A DNA stretch of 64,000 bases from CALDTK01 sp965215215 (GCA_965215215.1 OZ244043.1:372001-436000); one strand, 5' to 3'. Shown: positions 54,090 through 63,326, numbered from the stretch's first letter. The notes: generated from the sequence alone by a model not told the origin. Made by a program: numbers and translations.

Positions 54090-55076
54090 ATGCGATTAGC
54101 AATACTTTTTCGCGTCTTGATTTCAGGACTCCTCGCATCGCTCACGACGGGCTCGCTCCACGCGAGCGGCACCGTGCCGCACGCTGTAGCCGAGGCGGAT
54201 ACCCTGCTGCCGAACGACATCAGCTACCAGGGCTACCGGATCGAAATCAAAAACGTACGCATCCTCAAACAACGTAAGGGCAAGTACCTCATGACCATGG
54301 GCATCGTGAATACCGGCCGCCGGCCGGTCAGCTTCGGCCCTGGTTTTCCGATGCGGCTGCTGCAAACTCAATTCGATGAAAGCCTTTCCGCCGGGGGCCT
54401 CATCCCACTCGCCGAACCGATCCGTGCGGCGCTCACCACGACGCGCGAGAAACTCGCGGTCGGTGGGTCACTCGACGAGCTAGAGCTCTGGATAGACCCG
54501 AGCGTTAGCGCCGCCGAGCCGGAACTCAACGTGGATCGTCTCGACAAATCGAGTTCCAAGAAACGCCGCAAGAACGGGGGGGCCAACGACCAGCCCATCG
54601 AGGCTATCGCGGCCGCCAAACCGGATACGGACGTAATCGTGAACGAACCGCCCCGCGCGGTATTCGCCTCCACCAAAACCCTCGAACCCGCTAACTGTGG
54701 CGATCTCAGCTTCAAGAGCCTGCGGATCGTCGAGCAGGATCGTCACTTCGCGACCATCGCCTTCGCGCTCACGAACTCCGGCACCGGAACACTCGACCTC
54801 AGACAGCTTCCTACGGGCACCAGCATGACGCTATTCATCTCGGGTACGCCGTCGCTTTCTAGCTCGTCCCGTAGGGTCGCACAGCTCGATCTGGCCGAGT
54901 TGCTCGTCAAGCAGGCCAGCAGCCTGCCACCGAGCGCGGTCGTGGAGTTTGTGCGTCAGGTGGATATCCGTCAGGCGACTCGCTACACGAGCGTGCTGGT
55001 CGCTCAGCTCGACAGCGCTCAATCGGTTGAGGAGTGCAACGAGACAAACAACGAGGGGCACGTTTTACTGGAGTAA
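54090..55076 (+). CDS. hypothetical exported protein, CARDB-like tail
   Basis: 328 residues from the ATG at 54090 (a GTG two codons earlier is equally possible). Signal peptide ending near LHASG. Two Ig-like halves seem present: about 45-150 (ISYQGYRIEIKNVRILKQRKGKYLMTMGIVNTG) and about 205-328 (DLSFKSLRIVEQDRHFATIAFALTNSGTG...SVEECNETNNEGHVLL), the last ending like CARDB adhesion domains. A basic linker (KSSSKKRRKNGG, about 150-165) joins them. No sorting domain is seen. Function unknown. Confidence 0.75.
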   Translation: MRLAILFRVLISGLLASLTTGSLHASGTVPHAVAEADTLLPNDISYQGYRIEIKNVRILKQRKGKYLMTMGIVNTGRRPVSFGPGFPMRLLQTQFDESLSAGGLIPLAEPIRAALTTTREKLAVGGSLDELELWIDPSVSAAEPELNVDRLDKSSSKKRRKNGGANDQPIEAIAAAKPDTDVIVNEPPRAVFASTKTLEPANCGDLSFKSLRIVEQDRHFATIAFALTNSGTGTLDLRQLPTGTSMTLFISGTPSLSSSSRRVAQLDLAELLVKQASSLPPSAVVEFVRQVDIRQATRYTSVLVAQLDSAQSVEECNETNNEGHVLLE

Positions 55077-55102
55077 AGGCTCACGGCTTCCGCAAAAATG
55101 GA

Positions 55103-55162
55103 AAGCCCATTTCCCGCTCGTCTCCGCGGATTTGCACCGTTTTGATTGTAGGAAATGGGCTT
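55103..55162. repeat. 12-bp inverted repeat between convergent genes
   Basis: AAGCCCATTTCC (55103-55114) and GGAAATGGGCTT (55151-55162) pair perfectly, loop 36 nt. It lies between the exported protein gene and rpoD, which converge; might act as a bidirectional terminator although T-runs are weak. Confidence 0.5.
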
Positions 55163-55189
55163 CGAAATAGTGCTCGGGGGACTGAGTGT

Positions 55190-56059
55190 CTAGGCTCCGA
55201 GGTAGTTTTTCAACAGCTTGCTCTTATTCTGAGTACGGAGCTTGTTGATCGCTTTGTCCTTGATCTGACGCACGCGCTCGCGGGTGAGCCCAAACCGCTC
55301 GCCGATATCTTCGAGCGACATCGGGTGGGGAACGCCAATACCGTAGTACAATTTAACCACGTCCGCCTGCCGATCGGTAAGCGTATTGAGCGAACGCTCG
55401 ATCTCGCGCGATAGGCTCTCCCCGTACTCGAGGTGGCGGTCGGTACCGACGTTGTTCTTATCGTCGAGTACGTCGAGTAGCGAATTGTCCTCCCCCTCCA
55501 CGAACGGGGCGTCCATAGACACATGGCGGGCGGCTACACTCAAGGTCGTCTCTACCTCCTCGGTGGGGATATTGAGCATCTCGGCGAGTTCGTCGCTCGA
55601 TGGCTCGCGTTCGAACTCCTGCTCCAGCTCGGAGAAGGCCTTGTTGATTTTGTTGAGCGAGCCGACCTTGTTGAGGGGGAGGCGCACGATTCGACTCTGC
55701 TCGGCGAGCGCCTGTAAGATCGACTGACGGATCCACCACACGGCGTAGGAGATGAACTTGAACCCCCGCGTCTCGTCGAAGCGCTGAGCGGCCTTGATCA
55801 GACCGAGGTTCCCTTCGTTGATGAGATCCGAGAGCGAAAGACCCTGGTTTTGGTATTGCTTAGCTACCGAGACGACGAAGCGGAGGTTGGCCTTGGTGAG
55901 CTGCTCGAGCGCGGACTGGTCGCCGCGCTTGATGGCCTGCGCCAGGCTAACTTCCTCTTCCGGTGTCAACAGGTCGACCTTGCCGATCTCCTGGAGGTAT
56001 TTCTCCAGCGATTGGCTTTCACGATTCGTGATCGACTTGGTGATTTTAAGTTGTCTCAT
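55190..56059 (-). CDS. rpoD: primary RNA polymerase sigma factor RpoD (short Bacteroidota type)
   Basis: 289 residues, the short form without the long N-terminal region 1.1. Seen: region 1.2 SQSLEKYLQEIGKVDLLTPEEE, region 2 ANLRFVVSVAKQYQNQGLSLSDLINEGNLGLIKAAQRFDETRGFKFISYAVWWIRQSI, region 3 (FEREPSSDELAEML) and region 4 with the -35 reader LEDIGERFGLTRERVRQIKDKAI. It recognises the TTG/TAnnTTTG promoters found in this window. The leader is long (about 160 nt) with its own promoter at 56227-56257. Confidence 0.97.
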   Translation of the reverse strand: MRQLKITKSITNRESQSLEKYLQEIGKVDLLTPEEEVSLAQAIKRGDQSALEQLTKANLRFVVSVAKQYQNQGLSLSDLINEGNLGLIKAAQRFDETRGFKFISYAVWWIRQSILQALAEQSRIVRLPLNKVGSLNKINKAFSELEQEFEREPSSDELAEMLNIPTEEVETTLSVAARHVSMDAPFVEGEDNSLLDVLDDKNNVGTDRHLEYGESLSREIERSLNTLTDRQADVVKLYYGIGVPHPMSLEDIGERFGLTRERVRQIKDKAINKLRTQNKSKLLKNYLGA

Positions 56060-56433
56060 GTAGCAAGGTTATTATAGAAAGACGCAGGAGGCACTGCGGG
56101 TGATAGAGAGGTTGGCACGTTTTTCGCCCAGTAAACGTGGAAAGATTTTAGATGTAAACGCCTGACGATCAGATAAGATCGGCTAAGCGGAGGTACCGGT
56201 ATAAACCGGTCGGTTAACTGTTCGCACAAAGGTACCCGACTTCAACAGGCGCATCAAGCCCACCTAATAGGTTAATTTCAAGGCCCGTCTGCCCGCGACA
56301 GGCGCACGCATCTTGCATATCAAGTGGGCTCGGGGGCGAAAAGTTCCCTTCGCTTTGGAAAAGCGAGCGCGGCGTCCTTTATTACCCCCTTGCCCTACGC
56401 TCGTGGGGTAAAGCCTTTATCTCCCCCCCGTAC
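56060..56433. other. divergent intergenic region, 374 bp, long rpoD leader
   Basis: No gene seen. Holds the rpoD promoter, a CGATC/GATCG inverted repeat (56166-56181), ACCGGT twice 10 bp apart (56195-56210) and a matching pair AGCCCAC/GTGGGCT (56258-56264 and 56324-56330). No clear promoter for the plus-strand gene at 56434. Confidence 0.55.
56227..56257 (-). promoter_or_regulatory. promoter of rpoD
   Basis: Minus strand: TTG, 20-nt spacer, TACCTTTG (full match). Predicts a leader of about 160 nt. Confidence 0.65.
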
Positions 56434-56814
56434 ATGAATCGCGTCCAGTACAAAATTGAGGAACTGTTTAAGTCCTCTCCAGCTATGCTCTACCAATTCA
56501 TCACCGATCCGGCGTGCTTGATCCGTTGGTTCTGCGATGAGGCCGACGTAGAGGGCAACGCTTACGAGTTCGTTTGGAACGGATCCCCGGAGAGCGCCAC
56601 CCTCGTCGAATCGGACGAGGATTCGCGCATTCGCTTCAAGTGGGAAGACGCCGACTCACCCTCGGAGTTTCTGGAGTTCAAAATGTATAAGGCCGGAGTC
56701 ACCGATCAGACGGTGCTCGAGGTACACGACTTCTGCGACCCGGGAGAAGAGAAAGAGGGTCGCGCGCTTTGGGAGAGTCAACTTACGCGCCTCCGCCAGG
56801 AGATCGGCGGGTAG
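56434..56814 (+). CDS. START-like (SRPBCC fold) protein
   Basis: 126 residues with no signal peptide. Pattern of a small START/AHSA1-like helix-grip domain found across Bacteroidota: NRVQYKIEELFKSSPAMLYQFITDPACLIRWFCDEADVEG, then beta strands and a final helix ALWESQLTRLRQEI. Ligand and role unknown. Convergent with the ferredoxin gene, 9 bp apart. Confidence 0.85.
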   Translation: MNRVQYKIEELFKSSPAMLYQFITDPACLIRWFCDEADVEGNAYEFVWNGSPESATLVESDEDSRIRFKWEDADSPSEFLEFKMYKAGVTDQTVLEVHDFCDPGEEKEGRALWESQLTRLRQEIGG

Positions 56815-56823
56815 ACGTTCTAT

Positions 56824-57141
56824 CTACACCCGAGCTAGGCGGACTCGGAGTCCGTCGGTAGCCTCCTCAATGCGGATCTGGCACCCCAAACGACTGTTTT
56901 CCTCGACGTAGAAGGCCTGGTCGAGCATGTCCTCCTCCGCCTCGCTCGGTTCGGGGAGTCGCGTGGCCGACTCGACGTACACGTGGCAACTCGCGCAGAG
57001 CGCCATGCCCCCGCAGGTGCCTTCCACCGGGAGCTCCGCCGCCTTGCAGAGCTCCATGACGTTGAGGTTCATCCCGGTGGGAGCCGGAACCTCGTGTTCC
57101 TCCCCATCGCGATCGACGATGATAACTGTTATCTCTTCCAA
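56824..57141 (-). CDS. 2Fe-2S ferredoxin (adrenodoxin type)
   Basis: 105 residues, TTG start. The four cluster Cys are present: GTCGGMALCASCHVYV (C-x5-C-x2-C) and LGCQI near the end. Carries electrons in the cytoplasm for unspecified partners. 26 bp after the enoyl-CoA hydratase gene on the same strand, so probably the last gene of that unit. Confidence 0.94.
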   Translation of the reverse strand: MEEITVIIVDRDGEEHEVPAPTGMNLNVMELCKAAELPVEGTCGGMALCASCHVYVESATRLPEPSEAEEDMLDQAFYVEENSRLGCQIRIEEATDGLRVRLARV

Positions 57142-57167
57142 ACCTGGACTTATCTACTTGGGTAAAA

Positions 57168-57953
57168 TTACCGACCGGTAAACGTAGCCTTTCGCTTTTC
57201 CACGAAAGCCGCTGCACCCTCTTTGAAATCGGCCGTCCCGCACAGCCGCCCGAACCCGTCGACCTCTTCGGCGTATCCATCCTCCTTCGGGTCGGCGAAG
57301 GCGTTGACGCTCCGGATCACCTCGCTGATCGCGCGCGGCGCTTTGCTACCGATCGTGTCGAGGAGTTGCCGCGCCTTAGCCGACTCTTCGCCCTGGGGCA
57401 CGACGTGGTTGACCAAACCCATCCGGAGTGCGGTCTCGGCGTCGATCAGCTCCGCCGTCATCAGGTATTCCAACGCTTTGGTCCGCCCGATGAGCCGGGT
57501 GAGCCGCTGCGTACCCCCGTAGCCCGGGAGCAACCCCAGGTTCACTTCGGGCTGACCGAAACGCGCGCGTTCGCCGGCGACGCGTAGGTGACACGCCATG
57601 GCCAGCTCGCAGCCGGCACCAAGTGCGTAGCCTTGGATCACGGCGACTACGGGCACCGTGCACCGCTCGATGGAGTCGAAAACGCGTTGTCCCTCGGCGG
57701 CCATCGCCCGGCCTTGCTCCCCGCTGAGCTCGAGGAACTCCTTGATGTCGGCGCCCGCCGCGAAGCTCTTGTCGCCTGCGCCCCCGATGATGACGCCCCT
57801 CAGGCCCTGCTCCCGGGGCACGTACTCGGCGAACACCTCCCCCAGCTCGCCCATGAGCCGCTGATTGATTGCGTTCAGCGCCGCGGGGCGGTCGAGGGTA
57901 ACGGTGAGGACGTCGGCCTCGCGGCCGACGAGCAGCGTTTGAAAATCTTGCAT
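57168..57953 (-). CDS. enoyl-CoA hydratase/isomerase (crotonase family)
   Basis: 261 residues. Seen: SFAAGADIKEF (oxyanion-hole loop), GYALGAGCELAMACHLRVAGERARFGQPEVNLGLLPGYGGTQRL, which carries both catalytic Glu residues of true hydratases. It hydrates short-chain trans-2-enoyl-CoA in fatty-acid or amino-acid breakdown. It lies 30 bp after the GATase-like gene and 26 bp before the ferredoxin gene, same strand. Confidence 0.93.
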   Translation of the reverse strand: MQDFQTLLVGREADVLTVTLDRPAALNAINQRLMGELGEVFAEYVPREQGLRGVIIGGAGDKSFAAGADIKEFLELSGEQGRAMAAEGQRVFDSIERCTVPVVAVIQGYALGAGCELAMACHLRVAGERARFGQPEVNLGLLPGYGGTQRLTRLIGRTKALEYLMTAELIDAETALRMGLVNHVVPQGEESAKARQLLDTIGSKAPRAISEVIRSVNAFADPKEDGYAEEVDGFGRLCGTADFKEGAAAFVEKRKATFTGR

Positions 57954-57983
57954 GGCGCCAAGATCGCACGCCGAGCGGCAGCG

Positions 57984-59258
57984 CTAGGTCTTGCGCTTCT
58001 TTTTCTCCGCCGCCGGAAAGAGCACGTTGTTGAGGATCAGGCGGTAGCCCGGGCTGTGCGGGTGTAAGCTCAGGTCGGTCTCGGGGTCGTTTACGAAGTG
58101 ACGGTAGTCCTCCGGGTCGTGACCGCCGTAAAACGTCCAGGTTCCCTCCCCGTAGGTGCCGTGGATGTAGCGGGCCTCATCGGCGGGCTTCGTCTCGCCG
58201 AGCACGAGCACGGAGCTCTTGATGTGCTGCATCCGGAAGGCGGTCGTTTGCCCCATAAAACCCTTAACGGTGCGCGTGTGGTTTTGCGTGAGCATGGTGG
58301 GTACCGGATCCCACTTCGCCGAAAAATCGAAGAGCGTGAAGTAGTCTTGATCGGGGGGTACCTGACGGGCGAGTGTGGGGTCGATGTTCGAGAATTCGTA
58401 CTCGAGCGGATTGCGCATCAACTGAAAATCGCGGAAGGCGAAGGTGTTGTCGAAATTGAGTCTCCCCTGGGCGTCCGGATCGGCGGGATCGCCGTCGTAG
58501 ATGTCGGCGCAAATGTCCAGGCCCTCCGCCGCGAGGGCGATGTCGTAGGTGTCGGTGGCCGAGCACATCGCGAACATGAAGCCACCGTTGGCCACGAAGT
58601 CGCGCACCGTTTTGACCACGCCCAGCTTGAGTTGACTCACCTTTTCGTAGCCCTCCTCCTTCGCGAGCGCCTCCATGTTGCGCACGTTCTCGCGGTACCA
58701 GGGCTGGGTGTGGAAGTTGCGGTAAAAGCGACCGTACTGGCCGGTGAAATCCTCGTGGTGCAGGTGCAGCCAGTCGTACTCCTCGAGCTTGCCGGCGAGC
58801 ACGTCCGAGTCGTAAACCGTCTCGTAGGGGATTTCCGCGTAGGTGAGTACCAGGGTCACCGCATCGTCCCAGGGCTGGATCCGCTCCCCTTTCGCGTTGA
58901 AGGCCGGCGTATAAACCGCCACCTTCGGGGCCACCTCGAGCTTCACGGCGTCCATGTTGACCTCCGCATTCGAGATCTCGGTCAGGATGCCATTGAACTG
59001 CGCGTCGCTAATCACTTCGTAACTCACGTTCCGCGTCTTGCACTCCCGCTCGAAGGTCTCGTTTTGCCGGAAGGCGAAGGAGCCCCCGCGAAAGTTGAGC
59101 AACCAATACGCTTCTTGCTTTTTATTGAGCACCCAGAACGTGATGCCGTAGGCTTTGAGGTGATCGGATTGCTTCTCGTCCATCGGCACGAGCATGTAGG
59201 CGGCGCGCGCCGAACCCGTGGCCAGGAGCAAAGCAGTGAGCAACAACACAATTCGCAT
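57984..59258 (-). CDS. class I glutamine-amidotransferase-like exported protein
   Basis: 424 residues from the ATG at 59258, which gives a signal peptide (RIVLLLTALLLATGSARAA). Homologues in this phylum are often named 'asparagine synthetase B', but no N-terminal Cys glutaminase or synthetase domain is seen. From about 130 on it looks like a GATase1/ThuA-like flavodoxin fold: VAVYTPAFNAKGERIQPWDDAV, YDWLHLHHEDFTGQYGRFYR, and a Cys elbow GGFMFAMCSATDT. Function unknown; secretion makes asparagine synthesis unlikely. First of three same-strand genes; divergent from the VWA gene (82 bp). Confidence 0.85.
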   Translation of the reverse strand: MRIVLLLTALLLATGSARAAYMLVPMDEKQSDHLKAYGITFWVLNKKQEAYWLLNFRGGSFAFRQNETFERECKTRNVSYEVISDAQFNGILTEISNAEVNMDAVKLEVAPKVAVYTPAFNAKGERIQPWDDAVTLVLTYAEIPYETVYDSDVLAGKLEEYDWLHLHHEDFTGQYGRFYRNFHTQPWYRENVRNMEALAKEEGYEKVSQLKLGVVKTVRDFVANGGFMFAMCSATDTYDIALAAEGLDICADIYDGDPADPDAQGRLNFDNTFAFRDFQLMRNPLEYEFSNIDPTLARQVPPDQDYFTLFDFSAKWDPVPTMLTQNHTRTVKGFMGQTTAFRMQHIKSSVLVLGETKPADEARYIHGTYGEGTWTFYGGHDPEDYRHFVNDPETDLSLHPHSPGYRLILNNVLFPAAEKKKRKT

Positions 59259-59340
59259 ACCCGCAAGAACGCACTCGCAACCCACCCGGGTACACTCACC
59301 GCGCACCAAGTGCGCCCGGGGCATCGTATAGTTACTTCGC

Positions 59341-61419
59341 ATGGACGGCAGACTCATTCTCACGCAGCCCGCGGGCTACCTCGCGCTCTGCGTGCTCGCG
59401 GCCCTCGTGGTGGCCGGCGTGCTGTACTTCAGGGAGCTTTCGCTAAGACCCGGGGTACGCTACGGGCTCGCCGCCCTCCGCTTCACGGCGGTGGGCCTGC
59501 TCGCCTTCCTGCTCCTCGGCCCTTTGTTACGCAGTATCGACACGCGCACGCAGAAACCCGTGCTCCTCATCGCCGAGGATCGCTCGAGCTCCGTCGTCGC
59601 CGAGGTCGACTCCCTGCGGCCCGCCCTCGATCGGCTTTCGCGAAAACTCGCCGAGCGCTACGACGTGCAGCGCGTCGGTGTGGGCGAACGGGTTCGGGCG
59701 CTGCCCGATACGACCGTCGACGAGGCCACCGACCTGAGCGCGCTCTTCGGCTACGCGGCCGACAACTACCCGCCCGAGCTGCTCGGGGGGGTCGTCCTAC
59801 TCAGCGACGGAATCGTGAACCAGGGCGCGGACCCGAACTACGCGGCCGAGCAACTGGCGAGTCCCGTGTACGCCGTGACCCTCGGCGATACGACCCCGCT
59901 GCGCGACATCGCCGTGCGCGAGGTGCTCTACAACCAAATCGCCTACCTCGGTGACAAGCTGGAGGTGCAGGTGGACGTGCAAGCCAATAACCTGAGCGGC
60001 GGGGCCACCGATGTGGCCGTGGTGTCGGTCGACAACCGCGGTCGGACCAAGCGCCTGGCCAGCGAGCGGATCACGTTTTCGAAGCAGCGGGATTTCCGGA
60101 CCGTTCGCTTCGAACTCGAACCGACCCGCGCCGGCGTACAGCGCTACCGCATTGTCGCGAGCCCGGCCGGCGATGAGCGCAACCGCGCCAACAACGCGCG
60201 CGATCTCTACGTGGACGTACTCGACGCGCGCCAGCAGATCCTCATCCTCGCCGCTGCCCCCCACCCCGACGTGAGTGCGCTGCGCCAGACCCTCGACGGG
60301 AACAAGAACTTCGAAACGCGCTACGCGCTACTCGGAGATTTCGACGGTAAAACCGAAGCTATCGACCTCGTTATCCTCCACGACCTCCCGCGCGGCAGTA
60401 GTTCGATCGCGCCGTTGATCGCCGAGCTCGACGAGCGAAACGTCGGACGCTGGTTCATCGCCGGACCGCGGGTGGATTACGCCGGACTCAACGACCTCCA
60501 GGGCCTACTGTCGGTAAATGCCCGGCGGGGGGAGGTCAACGAAGCGACGCCCAAGCTCAACGCCTCGTTTCGCCTGTTTTCGCTCGACGGGGCGTGGACG
60601 CAGCGACTAGCGTCCTGGCCCCCTATCGAAGTCCCGTTCGCCGAGTTCGGAGCGCTCACGACGGGCGATGTGCTCCTGCGCCAACAGATCGGTCGCGTCG
60701 AAACGGATTATCCGTTGCTGACCATGGGGGAGGTCAATGGCCACAAGGAGGCCCTGTTCGCCGGGGAAGGTCTCTGGCGCTGGCGGCTCGCCGAATTTCA
60801 GGAGCAAGAAAGTCAAGCTACGTTCGATGGCCTGGTGTTGGCGACGGTCCAGTATCTCGCGCTGCGGCAGGACGAGCGTCCGTTCCGCGTCGCGAGCGCC
60901 GAGCGGGTGTATACCACCAGCGACAACATCCGTCTCCAGGGCGAGCTGTACAACGCGAGCTTCGAGCTCGTCAACGAGCCCGACGTCAACGTCCGCGTCA
61001 CCGACGCCGAAGGCACCGACTACACCTACCTCATGGACCGGGTCGGTTCGAGCTACCTGCTGCGCGCCGGACGCTTGCCCGCCGGAGTCTATCGTTTCGA
61101 AGCGAGTACCAGCTACGGCGGCGAGCCGTACACCTCGACGGGGGGCTTCACGGTGAAAGCGCTGCAGCTGGAAGCCACCGAGCTTACGGCCGACTGGTCG
61201 ATGCTCGACCGATTGAGCGCCCGGCGCGGCGGGCAGGCCGTAGGCGCCGGCCAAATCGCGAGTCTCGGTGAGATGCTGCTCGGCGAGAGAGCGGTACCGC
61301 AGGTGCAGTACCAGAGCGTACGCACCCGACCGCTGGTGGACTGGGGCTGGTTGCTGGGAATACTACTCCTCTTGCTCAGCGCGGAGTGGTTCGTACGGCG
61401 GCGTGTCGGAGGGTATTAA
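59341..61419 (+). CDS. VWA-domain membrane protein
   Basis: 692 residues. Two membrane helices at the start (about 11-30 and 42-62), a von Willebrand A-like domain (about 74-190) with an intact metal site D80-x-S82-x-S84 and VVLLSDG, two or three Ig-like parts, a GATase-like stretch (ILILAAAPHPDVSALRQTL, near 300), and a last helix (WGWLLGILLLLLSAEWFV). Topology resembles the large BatA-like or DUF4159-neighbour membrane proteins of Bacteroidota. Role unknown, perhaps envelope assembly. It faces the GATase-like gene across 82 bp. Confidence 0.85.
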   Translation: MDGRLILTQPAGYLALCVLAALVVAGVLYFRELSLRPGVRYGLAALRFTAVGLLAFLLLGPLLRSIDTRTQKPVLLIAEDRSSSVVAEVDSLRPALDRLSRKLAERYDVQRVGVGERVRALPDTTVDEATDLSALFGYAADNYPPELLGGVVLLSDGIVNQGADPNYAAEQLASPVYAVTLGDTTPLRDIAVREVLYNQIAYLGDKLEVQVDVQANNLSGGATDVAVVSVDNRGRTKRLASERITFSKQRDFRTVRFELEPTRAGVQRYRIVASPAGDERNRANNARDLYVDVLDARQQILILAAAPHPDVSALRQTLDGNKNFETRYALLGDFDGKTEAIDLVILHDLPRGSSSIAPLIAELDERNVGRWFIAGPRVDYAGLNDLQGLLSVNARRGEVNEATPKLNASFRLFSLDGAWTQRLASWPPIEVPFAEFGALTTGDVLLRQQIGRVETDYPLLTMGEVNGHKEALFAGEGLWRWRLAEFQEQESQATFDGLVLATVQYLALRQDERPFRVASAERVYTTSDNIRLQGELYNASFELVNEPDVNVRVTDAEGTDYTYLMDRVGSSYLLRAGRLPAGVYRFEASTSYGGEPYTSTGGFTVKALQLEATELTADWSMLDRLSARRGGQAVGAGQIASLGEMLLGERAVPQVQYQSVRTRPLVDWGWLLGILLLLLSAEWFVRRRVGGY

Positions 61420-61469
61420 ACCGGAGTACACGTAAGATTTAAGGAAAACTCAGTCGGGCGGACGCGACA

Positions 61470-63290
61470 CTATTCGTCGTGCCCGCTCGCCGCTACGACC
61501 TCGTCCGCCTGCTCGAGCGATTGGCGTTCGAACTGCTCCGCGTAGTACCCGCCGTTCGCTAGGAGCTCCTCGTGGGTCCCGGCTTCTGCCACCCTGCCCT
61601 CGTCCAGAACGACCACCTTGTCGAAAGCGAGCAAACCGTAGATGCGGTGCGTGATCACGATCGTGGTCTTGTCCGCGAGCTCCCCGTTGAGGTAGCCGAG
61701 GATCTTTTGCTCCGTGGTCGTATCGACGGCGCTCAGGCTGTCGTCGAGCACCACGATGTCGGGCTGCTTGATCAACGCCCTGGCCAGACTCACCCGCTGC
61801 TTCTGCCCACCGCTCAGGGTCACGCCGCGCTCGCCGACCAACGTCTCGAACTTCTCCGGCAACTGCTCGATGTCCTCGCGGACCGCGGCGTACTCGGCGT
61901 ACCGCTTCACGGTCTCGCGGTCGGGGGTCACCCCGCAGCCGAAAGCGATGTTTTCGGCGACGGTATCGCTGAACAAGAACACCTCCTGCGGGACGTAGCC
62001 GATGCGCCGTCGCACGTTCGCGTAATCGCGATCCCGCAGGTCTACCCCGTCGATGAGTACGCTGCCGGAACCGGGATCGAAGTTGCGCAGCAGCAGCTCG
62101 ACCAGTGTGGATTTTCCTGATCCGGTACGGCCGATCACCGCCAACTTTTGTCCCGCCCCCAGGGTAAAGCTTACCCCCCGCAGCGCGTGCGCGCCACCGT
62201 CCGGGTAGGTGAAGTTGACCTCACGAAATTCGACGGCACCCTCCAGGCGGGCTCGACTCGCGGGTACGCGACTCTTGACGTCCGGTTCCTCCTGGAAGAA
62301 TTCGTTGATCCGCTGCTGCGAGGCCGACGCTTGCTGTACGATCGACGCGATCCACCCGATCGCGGTCACCGGCCAGGTGAGCATGTTGATGTAAATCACG
62401 AACTCGGCTACGTTGCCGGGTGTAATCGCCCCGCTGATCACTTTGAGTCCGCCTACGTACACCGTGATCACCGTCGCCGTGCCGATCAGCATGATCATGA
62501 TGGGGAAGAAGGCGGCGTCGACCTTGGCTAGCTGCATGGACTTAACCCGGTAATCTTCGGTCTGCGATCCGAACACGCGGCCGAGGGACGCCTCCTGCGT
62601 GTAGCTCTTCACCACCCGTATACCCGAGAAAACCTCCTGTGCCGTGGAGTTTAGCTTGGCGATTTGCTGGGCGATCACCGTCGAGCGACGGTTGATGAGG
62701 TCGGACACGTAGTAGATGGTCACGCTCAGGATGGGCAGCGGTGCCAGGGCGTACAGGGTTAACTCCACGTTGACCTGGAGCATGGCGTACACCACGAAGA
62801 TGAAGGTCGAAACGAGGTTGACGCCGTACAGGACCGCGGGCCCGAGGTACATCCTCACCTTATTCACGTCTTCGGTGATCCGGCTCATCAGGTCGCCCGT
62901 GCGGTTCCGCTTGTAAAAGCCCCGGCTCAGCGCTTGGTAGTGATCGTATAGATCCCGACGCAGATCGTATTCGATGAGCCTACTCACCACGATGATCGTC
63001 TGCCGCATGAAATACATGAACACCCCCATGAGCAGCGCCAACAGCAGTACCAGTCCACCGAAGAGCAGCAAAGTTTGACCGATGGAGTCGAAGAGCGCTT
63101 GCCTCGCACCGGGGAAATCTTGTACACTCCGGTAAAACCCGAGGTTTTCGACCACCAAGTCGAGTGCCTCCCGGATCACCTGCGGCTGTAGCACCGCGAA
63201 GTAGTTGCTCAGGCTCACGAACACCATCCCCGCCAGCACGCGCCATTTGTAGCGCAGGAAGTAGTGATTGAGGAAGGCGAGGTTCTTCAC
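61470..63290 (-). CDS. ABC exporter, fused permease and ATPase, MdlA-like
   Basis: 606 residues from GTG at 63290 (MKNLAFLNHYFLRYKWRVLAGM, the usual family start); an ATG at 63326 would add 12 residues and abut the divergent CotH ATG. Six-helix membrane domain (about 20-310), then ATPase: Walker A GRTGSGKST (near 387), signature LSGGQKQRVSLARAL, and Walker B IVVLDDSLSAVD. The catalytic Glu after Walker B is Asp here, as in the MdlA-like half of heterodimeric exporters, so a second subunit may be needed. Substrate unknown. Confidence 0.9.
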   Translation of the reverse strand: MKNLAFLNHYFLRYKWRVLAGMVFVSLSNYFAVLQPQVIREALDLVVENLGFYRSVQDFPGARQALFDSIGQTLLLFGGLVLLLALLMGVFMYFMRQTIIVVSRLIEYDLRRDLYDHYQALSRGFYKRNRTGDLMSRITEDVNKVRMYLGPAVLYGVNLVSTFIFVVYAMLQVNVELTLYALAPLPILSVTIYYVSDLINRRSTVIAQQIAKLNSTAQEVFSGIRVVKSYTQEASLGRVFGSQTEDYRVKSMQLAKVDAAFFPIMIMLIGTATVITVYVGGLKVISGAITPGNVAEFVIYINMLTWPVTAIGWIASIVQQASASQQRINEFFQEEPDVKSRVPASRARLEGAVEFREVNFTYPDGGAHALRGVSFTLGAGQKLAVIGRTGSGKSTLVELLLRNFDPGSGSVLIDGVDLRDRDYANVRRRIGYVPQEVFLFSDTVAENIAFGCGVTPDRETVKRYAEYAAVREDIEQLPEKFETLVGERGVTLSGGQKQRVSLARALIKQPDIVVLDDSLSAVDTTTEQKILGYLNGELADKTTIVITHRIYGLLAFDKVVVLDEGRVAEAGTHEELLANGGYYAEQFERQSLEQADEVVAASGHDE

Positions 63291-63312
63291 GGTGCGAAGA
63301 AACGCAAGTCCG

Positions 63313-63320
63313 TACCTTGG
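63313..63320 (+). promoter_or_regulatory. possible -7 box of the CotH gene
   Basis: TACCTTGG, one mismatch to TAnnTTTG, 6 nt before the ATG at 63327; would give a nearly leaderless transcript. No -33 TTG is found. Confidence 0.35.
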
Positions 63321-63326
63321 ACTCAT

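Noticed and set aside
57984..59258. Asparagine synthetase B as product name
   Set aside because: No N-terminal catalytic Cys glutaminase domain or synthetase ATP motif is visible, and the protein is exported; kept as GATase-like.
58098..59954. Open frame of about 618 codons on the plus strand opposite the GATase-like gene and into the VWA gene
   Set aside because: Composition is typical of an antisense shadow (His/Arg/Val-rich) and it conflicts with two genes having signal peptides and domain patterns.
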